Shown here in pieces: positions 1-8,745 of a DNA stretch of 64,000 nt (within the stretch, counting starts at the first letter, position 1; every line of letters begins with the position of its first letter). Source of the DNA: Silanimonas sp965368785. GTDB taxonomy: Bacteria; Pseudomonadota; Gammaproteobacteria; Xanthomonadales; Xanthomonadaceae. The stretch covers positions 9,821 through 73,820 of the forward strand of contig CBDUOG010000003.1 of assembly GCA_965368785.1 (NCBI GenBank). Reading direction: 5' to 3'. The notes beneath the pieces were generated by a model. That model was not told the DNA's origin. It ran no database searches and saw nothing but the letters and a program-made list of their open reading frames with translations. Both the position numbers and the translations under genes were made by a program.

Positions 1-488
1 TGCGGCAGCGTCGACGAGCGGCAGGCGTGATCATCACCGGCCATCACCAGAACGCCACCGTGTTTCGAGGTGCCGGCGGCATTAGCGTGCTTAAACACGT
101 CACCGGTGCGGTCAAGGCCCGGGCCTTTGCCGTACCACATGCCGAACACGCCATCGTATTTCGCATCGGGGAATAAATTGGTTTGCTGGCTGCCCCAGAC
201 CATGGTCGCGGCCAGGTCTTCATTGAGGCCCGATTTGAATTCGATGCCGGATGCGGCGAGGTGTTTCTTCGCGCGCCACAACTCCAAATCCAATCCACCC
301 AGCGGTGAACCGCGATAGCCGGAAATAAAGCCCGCGGTGTTTAAATCCGCCGCGCGATCACGCATTTGCTGCATCAACGGCAAACGCACCAAGGCTTGCA
401 CCCCGGATAAATAAATACGCCCTTCTGAGCGGGTGTATTTATGATCGAGGCTGTATTCGCGATCAATTTCGGCGGCTGGTGTGGACAT
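1..488 (-). CDS. Indolepyruvate:ferredoxin oxidoreductase, fused subunit form (5' part only)
   Basis: The gene starts at an ATG at 488 and runs off the left edge in an open frame, so only about 162 N-terminal residues are present. The visible part looks like the N-terminal thiamine-pyrophosphate-enzyme domain of the long fused indolepyruvate ferredoxin oxidoreductases (usually over 1100 residues). Landmarks are GFISGYRGSPLGGLD, a GLNEDLAATMVWGSQQ stretch and GMWYGKGPGLDRTGDV. Family members oxidatively decarboxylate aryl-pyruvates, made by transamination of aromatic amino acids, to aryl-acetyl-CoA with ferredoxin as acceptor. The gene is divergent from ggt with about 186 bases between them, which must hold both promoters. 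The iron-sulfur and gamma-subunit parts lie outside the window, so the fusion is inferred from resemblance. Confidence 0.82.
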   Translation of the reverse strand, partial: MSTPAAEIDREYSLDHKYTRSEGRIYLSGVQALVRLPLMQQMRDRAADLNTAGFISGYRGSPLGGLDLELWRAKKHLAASGIEFKSGLNEDLAATMVWGSQQTNLFPDAKYDGVFGMWYGKGPGLDRTGDVFKHANAAGTSKHGGVLVMAGDDHACRSSTLP

Positions 489-674
489 GGCGACCATTTT
501 CCGGAGACAAAGACCGCTAATTATAGCGCCCGCGGCACAATTTCGCCTTTCTTGCCAGGCTCAGCCCGGATCAAAGGCCCTTGATGAAGCTGAGCGGCGG
601 CTCATATGCCTGCAGATGACCTGCCTGCACGAAAGGCTTAAGCTCATTCATTGCTCCCCATTCAGGAACCGCCA

Positions 675-2402
675 ATGAGCTTTTCAACCCTTAAGCATGG
701 CTTGGCTGCCCTCGCTTGCGTGATTACGTTGAGCTTTGCCGCGCCTTTGGCAGCCACCGACCGTATTACCGGTGAGCAGTTCAGCAAGCGATCGGAGGTG
801 TATGCGCCCTCGGCAATGGCCGCGACCTCGCACCCTTTAGCCACGCAAATCGCTTTGGACATCATGAAACAAGGCGGCACGGCGGTCGATGCTGCGATTG
901 CCGCGAATGCGGCCCTGGGCCTGATGGAACCCACCGGCAACGGGATCGGCGGCGATCTATTCGCCATTGTCTGGGATCCGAAAACCCAGAAGCTCTATGG
1001 TTATAACGGATCGGGCCGTTCGCCCAAAGCCTTAAGCCTGGCCTGGTTAAAGAAAAACGGCCACAGCAGCATTCCCAGTCACGGTCCCTTGCCCGTGACG
1101 GTACCGGGAACCGTGGATGCCTGGTTTGCCCTGCACGATCGCTTTGGATCACTACCCATGCAACGCAATTTGGCGCCGGCCATTGGCTATGCGCGCAATG
1201 GACACCCGGTGCACGAAACGATTGCCTACTACTGGGATCGATCAGCGACTTTTTTGAGCAAATTCCCCGGCTTCAAAGAACAATTCACCATCGACGGACG
1301 TGCACCGCGCACCGGTGAGCTGTGGCACAACCCGAACCTGGCCAACACCTTAGAAAAAATAGCCCTCGGCGGTCGCGACGCGTTCTACAAAGGCGAAATG
1401 GCGCAAGTCATCGACGCGTTCTTTAAAGCCAACGGCGGTTTTCTGAGCGCTGATGACCTGGCCTCGCATAAGGGCGAATGGGTCGATCCCGTGTCGGTCA
1501 ACTACCGTGGCTACGACGTGTGGGAACTGCCGCCCAATGGCCAGGGCATCGCTGCCCTACAAATGCTGCAAGTTCTGGAGGGCTTTGATTTTTCCAATAT
1601 CGCCTTCGGTAGCGCCGAACACATCCACTTATTTACCGAGGCCAAGAAGCTGGCGTTTGCCGACCGCGCGCGTTTTTATGCCGATCCAGATTTTTATAAG
1701 ACACCGGTCAGTGAACTGATCAGTGATGCCTACGCCGACACCCAGCGCGCGCGTATCAATACCGACCGCGCGCAACGCGTTGTTGCGCCGGGCACACCCA
1801 AAGCGCTGGATGAGGGCGACACCATTTACATGACCGTGGCCGATAAGGACGGCATGATGGTTTCGCTGATTCAATCGAACTATCGCGGCATGGGTAGCGG
1901 CATGGCCGCGCCCGGGCTGGGCTTTATATTTCAGGATCGTGGCGAACAATTTGTACTTAAAGAAGGCCACCCCAACAGCTTTGCCCCCGGCAAGCGCCCG
2001 TTCCACACCATCATTCCGGCATTTATCACCAAAGACGGCAAGCCGCATGTCAGCTTCGGCCTGATGGGCGGCGCGATGCAGCCGCAGGGTCACGCGCAGA
2101 TCGTGATGAATTTGGTCGACTTCGGCATGAACCTGCAGGAAGCCGGCGACGCACCGCGCATTCACCATGACGGATCCAGCGAACCAGCCGGTCAGAATGC
2201 CGCCATGACTGACGGCGGCGTGTTGAATCTGGAAACCGGCTTCGCTTACAACGTGATCCGTGAACTAATGCGTCGGGGGCATAAAATCGAATACGCCGAC
2301 GGCCCCTACGGTGGCTATCAGGCGATTCGCCGGAACAACGAAACCGGTGTATATACTGGGGCTACGGAAAGCCGTAAAGACGGCCAGGCAGCAGGTTACT
2401 GA
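675..2402 (+). CDS. ggt: Gamma-glutamyltranspeptidase (glutathione hydrolase)
   Basis: A 575-residue Ntn-hydrolase of the gamma-glutamyltransferase family. It removes the gamma-glutamyl group from glutathione and related compounds in the periplasm. An N-terminal signal peptide (ALACVITLSFAAPLAA) precedes the mature protein. GGTAVDAAIAANAALG and GIGGDLFAIVWD are hallmark stretches. The proenzyme should cleave itself before the nucleophile Thr, which I place near residue 383 in GDTIYMTVAD; the Gly-rich FGLMGGAMQPQGH follows later. The ATG at 675 is preferred to an upstream in-frame TTG at 651 because AGGAA lies at a suitable distance and the signal peptide then begins correctly. The stop overlaps the next start by one base (TGATG), so the methyltransferase-like gene downstream is probably co-translated. 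Confidence 0.93.
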   Translation: MSFSTLKHGLAALACVITLSFAAPLAATDRITGEQFSKRSEVYAPSAMAATSHPLATQIALDIMKQGGTAVDAAIAANAALGLMEPTGNGIGGDLFAIVWDPKTQKLYGYNGSGRSPKALSLAWLKKNGHSSIPSHGPLPVTVPGTVDAWFALHDRFGSLPMQRNLAPAIGYARNGHPVHETIAYYWDRSATFLSKFPGFKEQFTIDGRAPRTGELWHNPNLANTLEKIALGGRDAFYKGEMAQVIDAFFKANGGFLSADDLASHKGEWVDPVSVNYRGYDVWELPPNGQGIAALQMLQVLEGFDFSNIAFGSAEHIHLFTEAKKLAFADRARFYADPDFYKTPVSELISDAYADTQRARINTDRAQRVVAPGTPKALDEGDTIYMTVADKDGMMVSLIQSNYRGMGSGMAAPGLGFIFQDRGEQFVLKEGHPNSFAPGKRPFHTIIPAFITKDGKPHVSFGLMGGAMQPQGHAQIVMNLVDFGMNLQEAGDAPRIHHDGSSEPAGQNAAMTDGGVLNLETGFAYNVIRELMRRGHKIEYADGPYGGYQAIRRNNETGVYTGATESRKDGQAAGY

Positions 2403-2881
2403 TGAACACTGAAACGAAAAAAGATCTCGGTCCGCGGGTGTTTATACCGCCACCCCTGTTTTATCTGGCCGGTTTTATTGGCGGTGTTTTTCTCGATCAC
2501 AACGCAGCGATCTGGTCGAGTGTACCTTCCCTTGCCGCCGAAATTTTCGGCGCCATCGACATCGCCTTGGGCTTCGCTCTGGTCGGCTGGGGTATGGGTT
2601 GGTTTGCGAAAAATAAAACCGGCATCGTGCCGATCTCTCCGGCAAGCAAATTGGTGATGACCGGGCCCTACCGGTTCACCCGTAATCCGATGTATGTCGG
2701 CCTTGCTCTGGCGTACATGGGTGGCGTGCTGATAATGCAGAGCGCCTGGGCGCTGATTCTGTTGTTGCCGGTTATGTGGGTGATCCGTTATTACGTGATT
2801 GCCCGTGAGGAAAAATATTTACACGCGCTGTTTGGACAAGACTACGTCGACTACTGTTTAAGGGTGCGCCGCTGGTTTTGA
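2402..2881 (+). CDS. Isoprenylcysteine/phospholipid methyltransferase-family membrane protein
   Basis: A 159-residue integral membrane protein of the ICMT/PEMT superfamily. It shows hydrophobic segments at about residues 15-30, 40-62 and 95-125. The family core is present: GPYRFTRNPMYVG (SAM-binding region) and then a C-terminal E-E-K-Y-L and FGQDYVDYCLRVRRW tail. Family members transfer a methyl group from S-adenosylmethionine to lipid or prenyl-thiol acceptors at the membrane. The true substrate cannot be told from sequence, and bacterial homologues are mostly uncharacterised. The start codon overlaps the ggt stop, so the two genes form one transcription unit. It converges with the AAA ATPase gene only 4 bases downstream. 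Confidence 0.82.
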   Translation: MNTETKKDLGPRVFIPPPLFYLAGFIGGVFLDHNAAIWSSVPSLAAEIFGAIDIALGFALVGWGMGWFAKNKTGIVPISPASKLVMTGPYRFTRNPMYVGLALAYMGGVLIMQSAWALILLLPVMWVIRYYVIAREEKYLHALFGQDYVDYCLRVRRWF

Positions 2882-2885
2882 CCGG

Positions 2886-4391
2886 TTAATCCGCCGGCAC
2901 CGTACGGCTGGCGGCCCACTGCCTGAGCGCACTGACTTTTTCGGCCATCAGCACCGAAAGCGGCCGCGTCGCGCGAATCTCACCCAACAAAACCCGCTCG
3001 CTCACGGTTTCGTTCGCACCATAAGCAGCGTACAAGGCCGATACCACGGCTTGTTCAATCTCGGCACCGGAAAAACCATCACAGGCTTGCGCCAGCCTGG
3101 GCAAATCGAACAATTGCGTGTTGATTTCGCGGCGACGCATATGCAGGTTCAAAATTTCCGCACGTGTGATCAAGTCGGGCAAATCAACAAAGAACACTTC
3201 GTCGAACCGGCCTTTGCGCAGGAGCTCGGGCGGCAGCTCGTCGACCGCATTGGCGGTGGCAACCAAAAACACTTTGGACTTTCGTTCGGCCATCCAGGTT
3301 AAAAAACTGCCCAGGACTCGTTTGGAAAGGCCGCCATCGCCCCCTGCGCCACCGGCGGCCAGGCCTTTCTCAATTTCATCAATCCACATCACGCACGGGG
3401 CTATTTGTTCGCTGGACTCCAGCGCCTCGCGCAAGTTCTTTTCGGTCTCGCCGTGATACATGTTGTACAGCGCACCAAAATCCAAACGCACTAATGGCAC
3501 ATTCAAACCACCGGCAATGGCTTTGGCCGCCAGGCTTTTACCGCAACCTTGCACACCCAGTAACAACACGCCCTTTGGCGAATCCAGCCCCGGCGGCAAT
3601 TTGCTATCGCCGTTGAATGCCGGCTTGCGCAACTCAACCCAGCGCTTTAAACGATTAAGGCCAGCGACATCGGCAAATTGCGCGGTGTCAAATTCAAAAT
3701 GTAAGTGCCCGCTCTTATTAATCAGTTCGAATTTGAGCTTGGCCAAACGCGGAATGTCCTCATGACTAATCGCGTTGTCGGCATAAATTAACTGGGTGGC
3801 AATACGTCGCGCATCACCCAAGCTTAAACCGCGCAAATTCCTTACTACTGCAGATAATGCCGCCTGATCAATCTCCACACGGCGCCCGCTATTTTCTTTC
3901 TGAAATAAGTCAGATTCCTCCTGAACCATTTTCAGCAGCGTATTTTCATCAGGTAAGCGCAAGCGGAAGCGAACCGCCTTGGCTTCCAACTCGGCGGGCA
4001 GCTCGATACTCGCCCCGACCAACACCAGGACGTGCTCTTTGCTGTTGCGCCGCTCAACCAGGTCGCGCAGACGTCTAGCCGTCGCAGGCTGCTGCAAATG
4101 GCTTTGTATATCCAAAAACAGATAGATACCGCGATCTTGATGCGAGCTGACTTCGCGCAACGCAATTGCCGGGTCCAAAGCACTGAGCGCCTGACTTTCG
4201 ACATCAAAGTCGATGCGCCGCAAACCCTCGGTAATCGACCAGCGGAACATGGAGCGCCACACCTGCATCAGGGCATGCCGGAACAGCTCTATGACCTGCT
4301 GCTCCTCAGTAGTTTCAACCACGATTAGCGGCGTATTGGCCCGAATCAGGGCAACCAAATCCTTAAGCTGGCTCATCCAAAGCGCACTCAC
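2886..4391 (-). CDS. AAA ATPase, Ycf46-like
   Basis: A 501-residue protein with an N-terminal region (about 1-240) typical of the Ycf46-like family and one C-terminal AAA+ module. Walker A is GVQGCGKS, Walker B is CVMWIDEIEKG, and an Arg-rich second region of homology lies around LLRKGRFDEVFFVDLP. A helical AAA lid ends the protein (FSGAEIEQAVVSAL). Homologues occur in plastid genomes and cyanobacteria as well as proteobacteria, and their role is not well defined. The longest reading starts at a GTG (4391); an ATG five codons in (4376) is equally possible because neither has a convincing Shine-Dalgarno sequence. It is transcribed alone and diverges from the ParA-like gene across about 90 bases. 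Confidence 0.85.
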   Translation of the reverse strand: MSALWMSQLKDLVALIRANTPLIVVETTEEQQVIELFRHALMQVWRSMFRWSITEGLRRIDFDVESQALSALDPAIALREVSSHQDRGIYLFLDIQSHLQQPATARRLRDLVERRNSKEHVLVLVGASIELPAELEAKAVRFRLRLPDENTLLKMVQEESDLFQKENSGRRVEIDQAALSAVVRNLRGLSLGDARRIATQLIYADNAISHEDIPRLAKLKFELINKSGHLHFEFDTAQFADVAGLNRLKRWVELRKPAFNGDSKLPPGLDSPKGVLLLGVQGCGKSLAAKAIAGGLNVPLVRLDFGALYNMYHGETEKNLREALESSEQIAPCVMWIDEIEKGLAAGGAGGDGGLSKRVLGSFLTWMAERKSKVFLVATANAVDELPPELLRKGRFDEVFFVDLPDLITRAEILNLHMRRREINTQLFDLPRLAQACDGFSGAEIEQAVVSALYAAYGANETVSERVLLGEIRATRPLSVLMAEKVSALRQWAASRTVPAD

Positions 4392-4482
4392 TTCTTATCA
4401 AAGAAGAAGATAACAGATTGACTGGAGCGGCCGAATACGGCAAAACAGTCTATCGTCGATGTTCTTTCAACGGGGGAGCGCT

Positions 4483-5112
4483 ATGCAAAAGGTGCTGGTT
4501 GCCAGTTCGAAGGGGGGTGCGGGCAAAACAACACTCGCCACTAATCTGGCCGCGAGTTTTGCGAATTCGGGTGGGAAAGTGACGTATCTGGATGCCGACC
4601 ACCAGGGTTCGGGGTCTAGTTGGTGTCAAAAGCGAGTCGATTATGTGCATCCGGTGCTGCCAATTGATGGCACCAAGCGCAACGCACTTAAGCTGGTCCC
4701 ACACGATTCGGATTACGTGGTTATCGACGGCCCGGCCGGCTCTACGCTTGCCGAGCTCACACCGTTCATTGATGAGGTGGATGCGGTACTGGTGCCGGTC
4801 GTACCTTCGGTGATTGATCTGGAAGCAACAGTCAACTTTCTAAATGCTCTGGTTCAGCACCCGCGAATCAAAAAGGGCAAGCTCAAAGTCGCCCTGGTCG
4901 GTAATCGATTCAAGCCTTGGACGAATGCGTCGCAGCAGGTCGCCGAACAATTGGAAGCCTGGCCCTACCCGCTTGTAGCGACTCTGCGTGATTCGCAGGC
5001 CTATGTCCTGATGGCCTCATTAGGCAAGAGCGTTTTTGACTACCAGTCCGAACAAATCCGCGGCCATCAAGCGGATTGGGCGCCCCTGTTGTCCTGGCTA
5101 AAGAAGGTTTGA
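4483..5112 (+). CDS. ParA/MinD-family ATPase (orphan)
   Basis: A 209-residue single-domain ATPase with the deviant Walker A of the ParA family, SSKGGAGKTTLATNLA, at about residues 7-22, and a switch region DYVVIDGPAGS. Such proteins polymerise or dimerise on surfaces or DNA with ATP and position a cargo. No parB-like partner or centromere-like repeats are visible, so this is an orphan ParA and not obviously a chromosome-partition system. The ATG at 4483 is chosen over an in-frame ATG at 4459 because GGGGGAG precedes it by 5 bases and the P-loop then sits close to the N-terminus as usual. It is the first gene of a compact run (ParA, SixA, YceI, phospholipase D). Confidence 0.88.
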   Translation: MQKVLVASSKGGAGKTTLATNLAASFANSGGKVTYLDADHQGSGSSWCQKRVDYVHPVLPIDGTKRNALKLVPHDSDYVVIDGPAGSTLAELTPFIDEVDAVLVPVVPSVIDLEATVNFLNALVQHPRIKKGKLKVALVGNRFKPWTNASQQVAEQLEAWPYPLVATLRDSQAYVLMASLGKSVFDYQSEQIRGHQADWAPLLSWLKKV

Positions 5113-5113
5113 A

Positions 5114-5590
5114 ATGCGCGAATTGATACTTGTACGCCACGCCCACGCCGAGTCTGCACTACGCGGGCAAGATGATCTGGACCGACCGCTTTCGCTGATT
5201 GGCCATGCCGAAGCCGAGTCCGCAGCGGCTTGGTTGAAATCGCAATCATTGATGCCCGATCGGATTCTGTGCTCTAACGCCCGGCGCACACGCGAGACAC
5301 TCGAGCACGTGATTGAGGCTCTGGGCTTCGTCGAATCCCGCCTAGAACCCAGCATTTACGAGGCAACGCCGGGCACATTAATGCTGTTGGCTGAAGAACA
5401 TGCACACTGCCCACGTTTGATGATTATCGGTCATAACCCGGGCCTAGAAATGTTCACCGCGCTGTTGCATTCGGGCTCATCCAGCGAATTTCGCGGCATG
5501 GCACCTTGCGCCGTCTCCGTTTTGCACACCGCACCCAATGCGATCTTAGAGCCCGGCGCAGGAAAACTGGCAGCATTCTGGTCGCCGTGA
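5114..5590 (+). CDS. sixA: Phosphohistidine phosphatase SixA-like
   Basis: A 158-residue histidine-phosphatase (phosphoglycerate-mutase-like) domain. The catalytic motif is LILVRHAHAE, with Arg8 and His9 at the N-terminus, and the second catalytic His lies in MIIGHNPGLE. Length and the absence of insertions match SixA, which dephosphorylates phospho-His in phosphorelay or phosphotransferase proteins. It begins 1 base after the ParA stop, and the next gene probably starts within its stop codon, so it is translationally linked on both sides. The physiological substrate is not deducible here. Confidence 0.85.
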   Translation: MRELILVRHAHAESALRGQDDLDRPLSLIGHAEAESAAAWLKSQSLMPDRILCSNARRTRETLEHVIEALGFVESRLEPSIYEATPGTLMLLAEEHAHCPRLMIIGHNPGLEMFTALLHSGSSSEFRGMAPCAVSVLHTAPNAILEPGAGKLAAFWSP

Positions 5591-6177
5591 CCAGCACGCT
5601 AGCCCTCGCGGCCAGTGTGTTAACGCTCGCCGCATTGCAACTTGATCCAGCCGCTAGAGTAGTAACGCCTAAGGCAGGCGAAATCGATGCGGATCGCTCG
5701 CAAGCACGCTATAAGGTGCGCCTTCTGTTACCGCTTAATGCGGGTGGTGAGTTTCGGAAAATCAGTGGCACCCTGAAGAAAAAGGACAGCGAGCAGTGGC
5801 AGATCTCGGTCAAACTCGATGCCCGCGAGATCGACTACATCGGCCCGGACTGGACCGCGCGAATGAGTTATTCGGAGAAATTTCTAGCGGTTGAGTCTCA
5901 CCCAATCATCCGGTTTCAGTCGGAACCGCTGACCGAAGGAGTTTTGAGCACCGGCGGCGAAGTTAAAGGCAAGCTGACTCTGCGTGGTCAAACCCGCCCG
6001 GTTCTGTTCAATTTGGAAGCCCCTACATGCGACAATCCGGGCTATGAATGCCCCTTGCAGGTGAGCGGGCTCGTCAGTCGCCGGGACTTCGGCATGTCCG
6101 CTTACCGCATGAGTGTGCGTAATTCAGTTGAGTTCACATTTTCCGTCTGGCTTAAGTCGCCACCCAAAGTACCCTGA
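5587..6177 (+). CDS. YceI-like domain protein, membrane-anchored or secreted
   Basis: About 196 residues. An N-terminal hydrophobic stretch (TLALAASVLTLAALQL) is followed by a YceI-like lipocalin-type beta-barrel domain: a start like GEIDADRSQARYKV, then SYSEKFLAVESHPIIRFQS, GGEVKGKLTLRGQTRPV and a final SVEFTFSVWL strand. YceI-family proteins are periplasmic and bind polyisoprenoids or other amphiphiles. The open frame extends upstream into sixA, but a GTG at 5587 overlapping the sixA stop (GTGA) gives a sensible export signal. ATT or CTG codons just upstream are less likely starts. The phospholipase D gene follows 3 bases after its stop. Confidence 0.78.
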   Translation: MTSTLALAASVLTLAALQLDPAARVVTPKAGEIDADRSQARYKVRLLLPLNAGGEFRKISGTLKKKDSEQWQISVKLDAREIDYIGPDWTARMSYSEKFLAVESHPIIRFQSEPLTEGVLSTGGEVKGKLTLRGQTRPVLFNLEAPTCDNPGYECPLQVSGLVSRRDFGMSAYRMSVRNSVEFTFSVWLKSPPKVP

Positions 6178-6180
6178 ATC

Positions 6181-8022
6181 ATGGCTCAAAAACTTGTCCT
6201 TGTGCTGCTACTGGCGAGCCTTTGCGCCTGCAGCAGTATCTCGCCGAAGAAATTGGCGTTAGCTGAGCAGATCGCGGTTACGCAACGCGATTACGCCCAA
6301 AGCTGCGCTGATGTATCCGCTTGCGCAAATGATTCGCTGTTTCAGGACATGGCGGACCATGCTTTTGCGATCAGCACCCCGGACTCACCCAGACATGAAG
6401 TTGTTTTGCTCGAGTCGGGTAGTCACGCGCTCGCCGCGCGCCTCAATTTAATCCGCAGCGCGCAAAAAAGCATCGATATACAGAGCTTTATCTTTGTCGC
6501 CGATGACAGCGGCACATTGGTATTGCATGAGCTCATGCGCGCCGCAAAGCGCGGTGTCCGTGTTCGCATTCTGCTCGATCAACTCTATGGTTTATCCGAT
6601 CCGAATCTGCAGGCCACGCTGACCAGTTATCACCATAATTTTGAGCTGCGTTTGTATAATCCTACCTTCGATGAGGCCCGAACTCAGGGACTGCAGTTTG
6701 CAGCCGGCATCCTGTGTTGCTTTAAGCGCTTTAATCAACGGATGCACACCAAGATTGTGCTGGTCGACGATCGGATCGGAATTGTTGGCGGAAGAAATTT
6801 TCAAGATCGCTATTTCGACTGGGACCCGGCATTTAATTATCGAGACCGCGACATCGTCATTGCCGGTCCGGCAGCGTCCGATCTGGCGAAGAATTTCGAG
6901 CTGTTTTGGCGTGATCCAAAAAGCGTCCCGGCGGAACGCCTGACCGATGTCGCCGAACGCCTTCTGCACTATCAGGGCGCGCCGCAAACCGGTGAACAAT
7001 ATCTGGCTTTACCGTTGTCCGATCGCGCCCGAAGTGCATTAGAGTCAGCGCAGGACAATCAACTGATGCAGCGCATATTCAGTCCGCTGCATCGTTCTGT
7101 AGGGGCCGTGTCGTATATGGCGGATGCACCGCAAAAGCACGAGGGCAAACAGCCTGAGCGCCTGGGCGCATCCGCGGCGATGCGCGATGCGGTCGCAGCA
7201 GCAGAACACGAAATTATTCTGCAAACACCCTATCTGGTGTTTTCCAGACCAGCGCGAAAATTGTTCAAGCAAATCAGCGCGTCTGAAAACGCGCCGCGTA
7301 TTCTGGTCTCCAGTAATTCGCTAGCGGCTACCGATGCGTTTCCGGTATACGCGATGTCGCACAAGTATAAACGCACCTATATTCGAACCTATAAGTTTGA
7401 AATATATGAGAGCAAGCCGTACCCCGAAGACTCACCAATCGATTTGGCAACCACCGGCGCGTTGGGTGCAGAAGATGCGCTGGAGGCGATCAGGCAACCC
7501 ATGTTTGGTTCCGGCTCGGCTGGCTCGGCCGGCCCCGAGCTCGACGTGGAACGCTATGGAGTGCGCATCAGCATGCATGCCAAGAGCCTGGTACTTGACC
7601 GCAAAACTGCGATTGTAGGCACCCATAATTTCGATCCGCGCTCGGATGACTTCAATACGGAAAGTTTTGTTCTTATTGAAGACCCGGAGTTTGCTGAATT
7701 GCTGGCTACACAAATTGAGCGTGACATGTCGGCAAAAAATGCCTGGCGAATAGCACCACGCAAGAAGCCCATTATATTCAGTGGATTGGTCTACAGCCTG
7801 GGGAAGATCTCCGAGGCTTTACCGATCCTGGACATTTGGCCGATGTCCTACGCGAGTAGCTACGCATTGAAACCGGGTTGTGAGCCTATGCAACCGGATG
7901 ACCCTAAGTTTCATGAGTGTTATGAGGACTTAGGTAGCTTTCCACAAACCGGTCTCAGCCTCAAGTCCATTTATACGCGCACCATTAAGGCCTTTGGCTC
8001 AGCGCTGACGCCGATTCTCTAA
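6181..8022 (+). CDS. Phospholipase D-family lipoprotein (cardiolipin-synthase-like, ClsC type)
   Basis: A 613-residue phospholipase D superfamily protein with two HKD motifs: MHTKIVLVDD (His189, Lys191, Asp196) and MHAKSLVLDRKTAIVGTHN (His466, Lys468, Asp473). The N-terminus is a lipoprotein signal with lipobox LCAC (Cys near residue 17), so the enzyme is probably tethered to a periplasmic membrane face. Overall length and motif spacing match the ClsC/YmdC branch, which forms cardiolipin by phosphatidyl transfer; hydrolysis of other phosphodiesters is possible. It ends the ParA-SixA-YceI run. About 100 bases without an evident terminator separate it from the next gene. Confidence 0.87.
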   Translation: MAQKLVLVLLLASLCACSSISPKKLALAEQIAVTQRDYAQSCADVSACANDSLFQDMADHAFAISTPDSPRHEVVLLESGSHALAARLNLIRSAQKSIDIQSFIFVADDSGTLVLHELMRAAKRGVRVRILLDQLYGLSDPNLQATLTSYHHNFELRLYNPTFDEARTQGLQFAAGILCCFKRFNQRMHTKIVLVDDRIGIVGGRNFQDRYFDWDPAFNYRDRDIVIAGPAASDLAKNFELFWRDPKSVPAERLTDVAERLLHYQGAPQTGEQYLALPLSDRARSALESAQDNQLMQRIFSPLHRSVGAVSYMADAPQKHEGKQPERLGASAAMRDAVAAAEHEIILQTPYLVFSRPARKLFKQISASENAPRILVSSNSLAATDAFPVYAMSHKYKRTYIRTYKFEIYESKPYPEDSPIDLATTGALGAEDALEAIRQPMFGSGSAGSAGPELDVERYGVRISMHAKSLVLDRKTAIVGTHNFDPRSDDFNTESFVLIEDPEFAELLATQIERDMSAKNAWRIAPRKKPIIFSGLVYSLGKISEALPILDIWPMSYASSYALKPGCEPMQPDDPKFHECYEDLGSFPQTGLSLKSIYTRTIKAFGSALTPIL

Positions 8023-8128
8023 GCCCTGACTTTTGGCATCGTGACTAAAGTTCGGGTGACTTTAGGGCGATTTAGTTTCCCGATGGACTGGCTATGCTGC
8101 AGTGGCCAACAAGTAACGGAAATTGATC

Positions 8129-8737
8129 ATGAAAGGCGGGATAACGATTCAACTGTCAGCGAGCGACGTGCAATTGGTCAGGGAGACCCTGAGATCGATG
8201 CGCGAAGGCAATAGTCAGCTCCACGAGTCGCAGATCATTGAGTCAGCCAACCAGCTGATTGCTCAGGCCGAGCAAAATGCGGCGCCGGAGTTTGTCAAAG
8301 TGAGGCTCGTTGCTCTGCGCAACCTGGTGGCAATGCTCAACGACAATGCCTGGCGTCTGGAGTCAAACGATCGCAAGCATGTTCTCAATGTCGTGGCTTA
8401 TCTGGGTAATGCTCAGGACCTGATTCCTGATCACATTCCGGTATTTGGTTTTTTCGACGACGCCATTGCGATCGAGCTTTGCCTTCAAGAATTAAGTGCC
8501 GAGTTGCTCGCGTACGAAAATTTCTGTGAGTATCGGCATTTTGAGTGTGCAAGACGCAACTTGGATGCGACACAAGTGCATCGGGCGGACTGGTTGCAGA
8601 GTCGACGCGATGAGTTGATGGATGGGATTCGACGAAGCCATGAACGCGAAGCTGGCTTTGGTTACGGCACTAGCTCAGGATATGGGCGAAGCAGTTACAC
8701 TGCAGCTCAACCCTATTGGCGTGCGAACGCCTACTGA
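8129..8737 (+). CDS. DUF1232-domain protein with Gly/Tyr/Ser-rich tail
   Basis: About 202 residues. The centre (about residues 85-120) has the DUF1232 signature NAQDLIPDHIPVFGFFDD followed by a helix. That short motif is usually a membrane-proximal hairpin in small proteins of unknown function. Here it sits in a longer, mostly helical and charged protein without clear membrane spans. The last 30 residues are low-complexity and rich in Gly, Tyr and Ser (FGYGTSSGYGRSSY), resembling disordered tails. The ATG at 8129 is used, not a TTG two codons upstream; CGGA lies 8 bases before it. The hotdog thioesterase gene starts 8 bases after the stop. Function unknown. Confidence 0.72.
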   Translation: MKGGITIQLSASDVQLVRETLRSMREGNSQLHESQIIESANQLIAQAEQNAAPEFVKVRLVALRNLVAMLNDNAWRLESNDRKHVLNVVAYLGNAQDLIPDHIPVFGFFDDAIAIELCLQELSAELLAYENFCEYRHFECARRNLDATQVHRADWLQSRRDELMDGIRRSHEREAGFGYGTSSGYGRSSYTAAQPYWRANAY

Positions 8738-8745
8738 CACACACT

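Noticed and set aside
1629..2168. 179-residue open frame opposite ggt
   Set aside because: It lies wholly within a clearly conserved ggt coding region and shows no domain or ribosome site.
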